From Bulleidia sp. (GTDB taxonomy: Bacteria > Bacillota_I > Bacilli_A > Erysipelotrichales > Erysipelotrichaceae), in NCBI GenBank assembly GCA_016293365.1, contig JAEDEK010000070.1:1-9515 (forward strand): DNA of 9,515 bases, in the 5' to 3' direction. The notes under the pieces are model-generated. The model saw only the letters and a list, made by a program, of their open reading frames with translations. It was not told where the DNA came from and did not search any database. Below, piece after piece: positions 6,107 through 9,515 of the stretch; positions within the stretch are counted from its first letter, which is position 1; every line of letters starts with the position of its first letter. Made by a program: the position numbers and the translations under genes.

Positions 6107-7027
6107 TCAAGGTAATGGTTTGTTTTCACTCAGATAAAGCTCATACCATTCATCATGTTTCAAGGTAATTGTGGATGCCTGGCATAGTTGTTTCAGATGG
6201 GCTGGATCTGTTGTTCCTGCGATTGCCTGCATCTTAGCAGGGTGGCGCAGAATCCATGCAGTCGCAATGGCGGATTTGCTGACACCATACAGGTCCGCGT
6301 ACTTCTGCAATGCTGCATTGAGATCTGGATATTCCGGATGGTCCAGGAACAGACCTTTGACAAAATCAACATTCAGAATGGACCAGCACTGAATCAGGAT
6401 ATCATTGAGTCTGCAGTAATTCAGAATATCACCATCTCTGTTGATGGCATATGCATCGTCCATGTTCACATGGATTCCTGCATCCACCATGCCGGCGTGG
6501 GCAAGTGAAAACTGCAGCTGGTTGATGATCATCTTTTCACCGGTATGTTTTTCCAGTAATGCAATCTGATATGGATTCATATTGGATACACCGAAGTATC
6601 TGACTTTGCCTGTTTTTTTCAACTCAGCAAACGCTTCCGCAACTTCCTTCAGATCCATGAGTGCATCGGGTCTATGCAATAAAAGAATATCGAGATGATC
6701 TGTATGCAGACGGTTCAGGATACCATCTGTGGAAGAGAGGATGTAATCCTTGGAAGCATCATAGCTGATGCCCGGTTTAATGCATGTTTTTGACTGCAGA
6801 ATCATCTTTTCACGTAAGGATGGTTCCTTTTTCAGTACTTCTCCAAACAGTACCTCACTTCTGCCACCTCCATAGATATCAGCATGATCAAACAGGTTAA
6901 TACCTTCATCCAAAGCAGTATGAATCAGATCGGATACCTGTGATTCTGATTTTGATGCGATACGCATGCATCCAAGCGCAATTTCGGATACGGACAGGTC
7001 CGTATTGTTAACAGGAATGTATTTCAT
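6107..7027 (-). CDS. Aldo/keto reductase, YdhF-like
   Basis: This 306-residue cytoplasmic NAD(P)H-dependent oxidoreductase has the aldo/keto reductase tetrad: Asp47 and Tyr52 (FDHADIYGGGRSE), Lys80 (LQSKTCI) and His118 (ILLLHRPD). FGVSNMNPYQI, INQLQFSLAH and the C-terminal IAGTTDPAHLKQL (cofactor phosphate region) match the E. coli YdhF subgroup. The physiological carbonyl substrate is unknown for this subgroup. Start: the frame stays open for 101 codons further upstream, but that part shows no family similarity, while AAGGAG (minus strand, 7036-7041) sits 8 nt before the ATG at 7027 and MKYIPVNNTDLSVSEIALG aligns with the family N-terminus. It is a single gene, convergent with the peptidase and divergent from the lipoprotein. 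Confidence 0.94.
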   Translation of the reverse strand: MKYIPVNNTDLSVSEIALGCMRIASKSESQVSDLIHTALDEGINLFDHADIYGGGRSEVLFGEVLKKEPSLREKMILQSKTCIKPGISYDASKDYILSSTDGILNRLHTDHLDILLLHRPDALMDLKEVAEAFAELKKTGKVRYFGVSNMNPYQIALLEKHTGEKMIINQLQFSLAHAGMVDAGIHVNMDDAYAINRDGDILNYCRLNDILIQCWSILNVDFVKGLFLDHPEYPDLNAALQKYADLYGVSKSAIATAWILRHPAKMQAIAGTTDPAHLKQLCQASTITLKHDEWYELYLSENKPLP

Positions 7028-7035
7028 GTCATAAT

Positions 7036-7057
7036 CTCCTTCACTGTCATTATTGTA
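7036..7057 (-). promoter_or_regulatory. -10 box and ribosome site of the aldo/keto reductase gene
   Basis: On the minus strand TACAAT (7052-7057; 5 of 6) precedes AAGGAG (7036-7041), which is 8 nt from the ATG. No good -35 is seen at the expected spacing. Confidence 0.45.
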
Positions 7058-7086
7058 CAGCCTGTTTTGAATCGAATGCGAATATT

Positions 7087-7103
7087 CCTGAAAAGAAAAC
7101 AGG
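7087..7103. repeat. Copy 1 of a duplicated CCTG-A-rich-CAGG element
   Basis: CCTGAAAAGAAAACAGG differs by one inserted A from the copy at 7469-7484. Its ends are complementary (CCTG/CAGG), so each copy could form a small hairpin. Downstream similarity continues: TGATGTCGA here and TGATATCGA after copy 2. Confidence 0.5.
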
Positions 7104-7110
7104 AAAACTG

Positions 7111-7347
7111 ATGTCGATTCACTTTGAAAATGGGGAAAACATAACATCTGACATGGAAGGATTCTATCACTGCTCAAAATTCCTGGAATCATTGTGCAAC
7201 ACGATGTATCTACTTGGACTTGAGATGGCAGCAGACTGCATGTAAACAACATGAATCCCTGGAGTGCAGGGGTACGCATACATCGATATGACTGTACAGG
7301 TTGAAAAATTGCTGCAGAAAGCAATGACACTTGCGGTAATACTATAG
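7111..7347 (+). pseudogene. Possible small or decayed reading frame (weak)
   Basis: An ATG at 7111 preceded by AGGAAA (7101-7106) opens 44 codons ending at TAA 7243-7245 (product MSIHFENGENITSDMEGFYH, continuing CSKFLESLCNTMYLLGLEMA). In the same frame, after that TAA and a TGA three codons later, a further open stretch runs to TAG 7345-7347 and includes MTVQVEKLLQKAMTLAVIL. The amino-acid texture is protein-like, but I recognise no family. It may be a remnant of a gene, a tiny gene, or chance. Confidence 0.15.
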
Positions 7348-7468
7348 GGTTTTCTTTAACTGTTTACTATATTTTAAGTAACAAACAACAGTTTTTTCTG
7401 ATGACATCCTTAGATCGGTGGATAATCCATGTTCTGAAATACTGCGGAACAAAGATCAACAGCACAAA

Positions 7469-7484
7469 CCTGAAAAGAAACAGG
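7469..7484. repeat. Copy 2 of the duplicated CCTG-A-rich-CAGG element
   Basis: CCTGAAAAGAAACAGG lies 41 bp before the lipoprotein ATG, in what should be its mRNA leader. It matches 7087-7103 except for one base indel and is followed by TGATATCGA, 8 of 9 identical to the sequence after copy 1. Confidence 0.5.
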
Positions 7485-7511
7485 TGATATCGAGGGTGAA
7501 TCATGAAAACA

Positions 7512-7518
7512 AAGGAGG
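7512..7518 (+). promoter_or_regulatory. Strong ribosome binding site of the lipoprotein gene
   Basis: AAGGAGG lies 6 nt before the ATG at 7525, a near-perfect Shine-Dalgarno site. It decides the start and gives a proper lipoprotein signal peptide. Confidence 0.85.
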
Positions 7519-7524
7519 ATAACC

Positions 7525-9477
7525 ATGAAAAGAGCATTGCGTATCCTGTTGACAGTCTGTTTTATCTTTATAACACTTTCAGGCTGTAGACAGAAGACTG
7601 GTGATTCGGATGAATTAGCAGGACATGAAGCTTTATTGACTTTACCGGCCAAAACCGATATTGAAAAGCTGGCGGATCTGAACGGCTCTGCGGCTGTTCA
7701 GGCATATCTGACTGCCCGGACATATCTGGATGATTTTCTGGATTACAATATTGAGAATGGGAATTATGAGGAGTACAGGGTACTGTTGGAAAAGACCATT
7801 GTGGCGTATGAAGAAGTAGACATTCTCAGCGAAAGCCTGAAGCAGGTCAGTGATGCATGGATCGAAGAGAAAGGCAATGATGAAAAGCCTGTCGTGACCG
7901 GGATGTCGAGTGCAGTTTCCTATATGACCCCATCACCTTTTACGGTATATGCAGCAGGCGAAGATAATCCGGCGGTAGCCTGGGCAAAACAGGGCACAGA
8001 GCGTTTTGACAAAGCACCTGCGGGAAAGGGAATTCGAACGCTGGCTGAGCATCTGGGTACGGACTGTAAACGTGCATTTGCACAGTTGAAGCAGGCACAG
8101 GATATTCTTGCCGGTGCGGCTTATGAAGATATTGCGAATACCGCCAATAAAGCCTATCAGACTGCTGCAGCGCTGAAAACAGCCGGTACGACTGCAGGCC
8201 TGGTCATTGCGGTTGCTGCAGCTCCTGCAACAACGGCTGTCGGTGCTGCCATCTCTACGGATGGTACGGTCATCAGCGGTGTAAACACTGTACTTGAGAT
8301 CGTCTCTACCGGTGCAGTGCTGGTGACAAATGGCGAAGATAACTGGGTATCCGAAGCATGTGACCGTACGGAAAGCCAGATGGCTCCGATCGGTGCAATA
8401 TTTTCGGTAGCAGGGGTTGCGACCAATGTGGCGGGCTTTATGAAGACCACGGATGCCATGATCAAGGATGGTGTCAAAGCAGGACAGTCTACAAAGGAAA
8501 TCCTGAAAACCATCGGCAAGTCAGCTGAAGTGACGGATGACGCCTTTGGTATGATCACATTTACGGCAGGTTCACTTACCGAACTGGTAAATGATCAGTC
8601 TGTGCTTGACGGCACCCTAAAAATGGATGAAAACGGAAAAGTACAGTTTGCCCTGATTGATACACTGCTTGGCAGAGATGCCGATAAACAGAAGGATGAG
8701 AACATGCCTGAAGTAAAAGAAGTGCTGAAGAAGGCTGGTCTCAATCAGAATGTCATTGAAGAAAGTATGAATGCAGATCCTGCTGCCCTTCCTGTTGGGG
8801 ATATGATTCCATCAAAGATTCGTGAGAATGTCCGTAAGGCAGCGCCTGTACTGGATCCAGGCAGCCCGGAATTTGATCCTGGGGCTGCAGAAAGCTTTGC
8901 CGGATCCATCCAGAATACCGTTGAAAAAATGCAGGCAGGGGAAGAGAATATCACAGAAGAAGAGGAACAGACTTCATCCAATGAAGTATCAGAAGAAAAA
9001 TGGGTTGAGCCATATGAATACTTCGGTGTCGATAACAGCATAGATCTGCTGCCGAAGCTGAAGGAAAACGGTGTTACAAGACTCGAAGCAGCTCCGATTG
9101 TATTTAATGAAAATACAGGAGAAGTCCGCACGCTGTCCAATGCTGAACCTTTTATTCTGAGTATGGTGGATGGTGAGGTATCAACGTTCTCGTCTTCGTT
9201 TGATCGTTATTGGGAAGGAGAATTCCTGGAGACCGAAGAATTCACTCTAACCTTTACTGGTGGAAGAGCTGCCTTCAATGCCTGTTACTGGTCCATAGAC
9301 GGTATAAATGACACGACATATGCCAGTGGATACAAAGATCACGAGGAGCTTGATGACGGCATCCTGTATAAAGATAATCTTAGAATCATTCCTGAACAAT
9401 TCCACAGGTATATCATTATGGACGTAAGGATCGGGGACTTCCTTGGACTTGAAGTCAAGCGGGTATTACTGAAATAA
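7525..9477 (+). CDS. Large lipoprotein of unknown function with Gly/Ala-rich hydrophobic core
   Basis: The 650-residue product begins with a lipoprotein signal peptide: basic MKR, a hydrophobic stretch, and the lipobox LSGC with Cys21 as the predicted lipidated residue, so it should be anchored to the outer face of the cell membrane. Residues 22 to about 205 look helical and soluble. Residues 213-268 are strongly Ala/Gly/Val/Thr-rich, with two hydrophobic segments (about 219-244 and 249-268) separated by STDG. A third Gly/Ala segment spans 287-306 (APIGAIFSVAGVATNVAGFM). A low-complexity linker follows: LDPGSPEFDPG, then a run of Glu (near 475-490). The last about 150 residues resemble a compact beta-rich domain (FILSMVDGEVSTFSSSF, FTLTFTGGRAAFNACYW). 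I do not recognise a named family. The hydrophobic core could be a glycine-zipper or helical hairpin that packs inside an oligomer or inserts in a membrane; this is inference. It stands alone, with a long unexplained upstream region; no terminator is visible in the 38 bases after it. Confidence 0.88.
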   Translation: MKRALRILLTVCFIFITLSGCRQKTGDSDELAGHEALLTLPAKTDIEKLADLNGSAAVQAYLTARTYLDDFLDYNIENGNYEEYRVLLEKTIVAYEEVDILSESLKQVSDAWIEEKGNDEKPVVTGMSSAVSYMTPSPFTVYAAGEDNPAVAWAKQGTERFDKAPAGKGIRTLAEHLGTDCKRAFAQLKQAQDILAGAAYEDIANTANKAYQTAAALKTAGTTAGLVIAVAAAPATTAVGAAISTDGTVISGVNTVLEIVSTGAVLVTNGEDNWVSEACDRTESQMAPIGAIFSVAGVATNVAGFMKTTDAMIKDGVKAGQSTKEILKTIGKSAEVTDDAFGMITFTAGSLTELVNDQSVLDGTLKMDENGKVQFALIDTLLGRDADKQKDENMPEVKEVLKKAGLNQNVIEESMNADPAALPVGDMIPSKIRENVRKAAPVLDPGSPEFDPGAAESFAGSIQNTVEKMQAGEENITEEEEQTSSNEVSEEKWVEPYEYFGVDNSIDLLPKLKENGVTRLEAAPIVFNENTGEVRTLSNAEPFILSMVDGEVSTFSSSFDRYWEGEFLETEEFTLTFTGGRAAFNACYWSIDGINDTTYASGYKDHEELDDGILYKDNLRIIPEQFHRYIIMDVRIGDFLGLEVKRVLLK

Positions 9478-9515
9478 TACAGACACCTTTGAACGGTCAT
9501 GATGAATGATATTCA

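Larger units (their letters stand above)
7028..7524. other. 497-bp intergenic region between divergent reductase and lipoprotein genes
   Basis: Apart from the reductase promoter at its left end and the lipoprotein ribosome site at its right end, this stretch has no gene I can assign. It holds a duplicated CCTGAAAAGAAA..CAGG element (7087-7103 and 7469-7484), a possible decayed small reading frame (7111-7347), and an AT-rich dyad AACTGTTTACT..AGTA..AACAGTT (7358-7393) followed by a short T-run. No clear promoter for the lipoprotein gene could be fixed; TATATT at 7368-7373 is one weak candidate for a -10. Confidence 0.5.

Noticed and set aside
7028..7330. 101-codon N-terminal extension of the aldo/keto reductase
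   Set aside because: No similarity to the family; a proper ribosome site and the family N-terminus fix the start at 7027.
7503..7589. 28-codon reading frame overlapping the lipoprotein start (ATG 7503, GAGGGTG upstream)
   Set aside because: It overlaps the strong AAGGAGG and the signal peptide in another frame; no similarity or regulatory sequence such as codon runs supports a leader peptide.
8157..8558. Minus-strand frame of 133 codons inside the lipoprotein gene
   Set aside because: Its Ala/Val/Thr-rich text is the complement of the Gly/Ala-rich core; no start signal on that strand.

Overview
The window reads as chromosome of a low-to-mid GC Firmicute. The gene set (MalY/PatB lyase, UmuC-type polymerase paired with a YolD-like protein, M42 peptidase, YdhF-like reductase, SPFH plus ribbon-helix-helix pair) and the strong AAGGAGG-type ribosome sites suggest a gut or oral Erysipelotrichaceae-like or related Clostridia-like bacterium. 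That placement is an inference from gene style; no rRNA or other marker is present. I see no tRNA, rRNA, CRISPR array, insertion sequence or phage structural gene.

Layout. (1) 1-1164, minus strand: an rluA-type pseudouridine synthase followed 4 nt later by the start of a MalY/PatB PLP enzyme that runs off the left edge. (2) 1274-3243, plus strand: a translesion polymerase (UmuC/DinB superfamily) translationally coupled (GTGA overlap) to a YolD-like protein; a perfect 7+7 bp dyad lies just upstream of the polymerase's -10. (3) 3235-3711, minus strand: a YfcE/MJ0936-type phosphodiesterase, convergent with yolD; the two genes share one hairpin terminator whose loop holds both stop codons. (4) 3790-4980, plus strand: an SPFH/band-7 membrane protein followed by a 64-residue Arc-like ribbon-helix-helix protein, behind a TTGACA promoter flanked by two identical 10-bp palindromes. 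(5) 5053-6072, plus strand: an M42 metallo-aminopeptidase with its own promoter and a 13-bp terminator shared with (6) 6107-7027, minus strand: a YdhF-like aldo/keto reductase. (7) 7028-7524: a 497-bp gap holding a duplicated short element and perhaps a decayed small gene. (8) 7525-9477, plus strand: a 650-residue lipoprotein that I cannot assign, with a Gly/Ala-rich hydrophobic core.

Most genes are housekeeping or stress genes in familiar forms. The parts least explained by known families are the large lipoprotein, the SPFH/ribbon-helix-helix pair with its palindromic control region, the non-LexA-like dyad in front of the polymerase, and several genes whose predicted -10 lies so close to the start codon that the mRNAs may be nearly leaderless.
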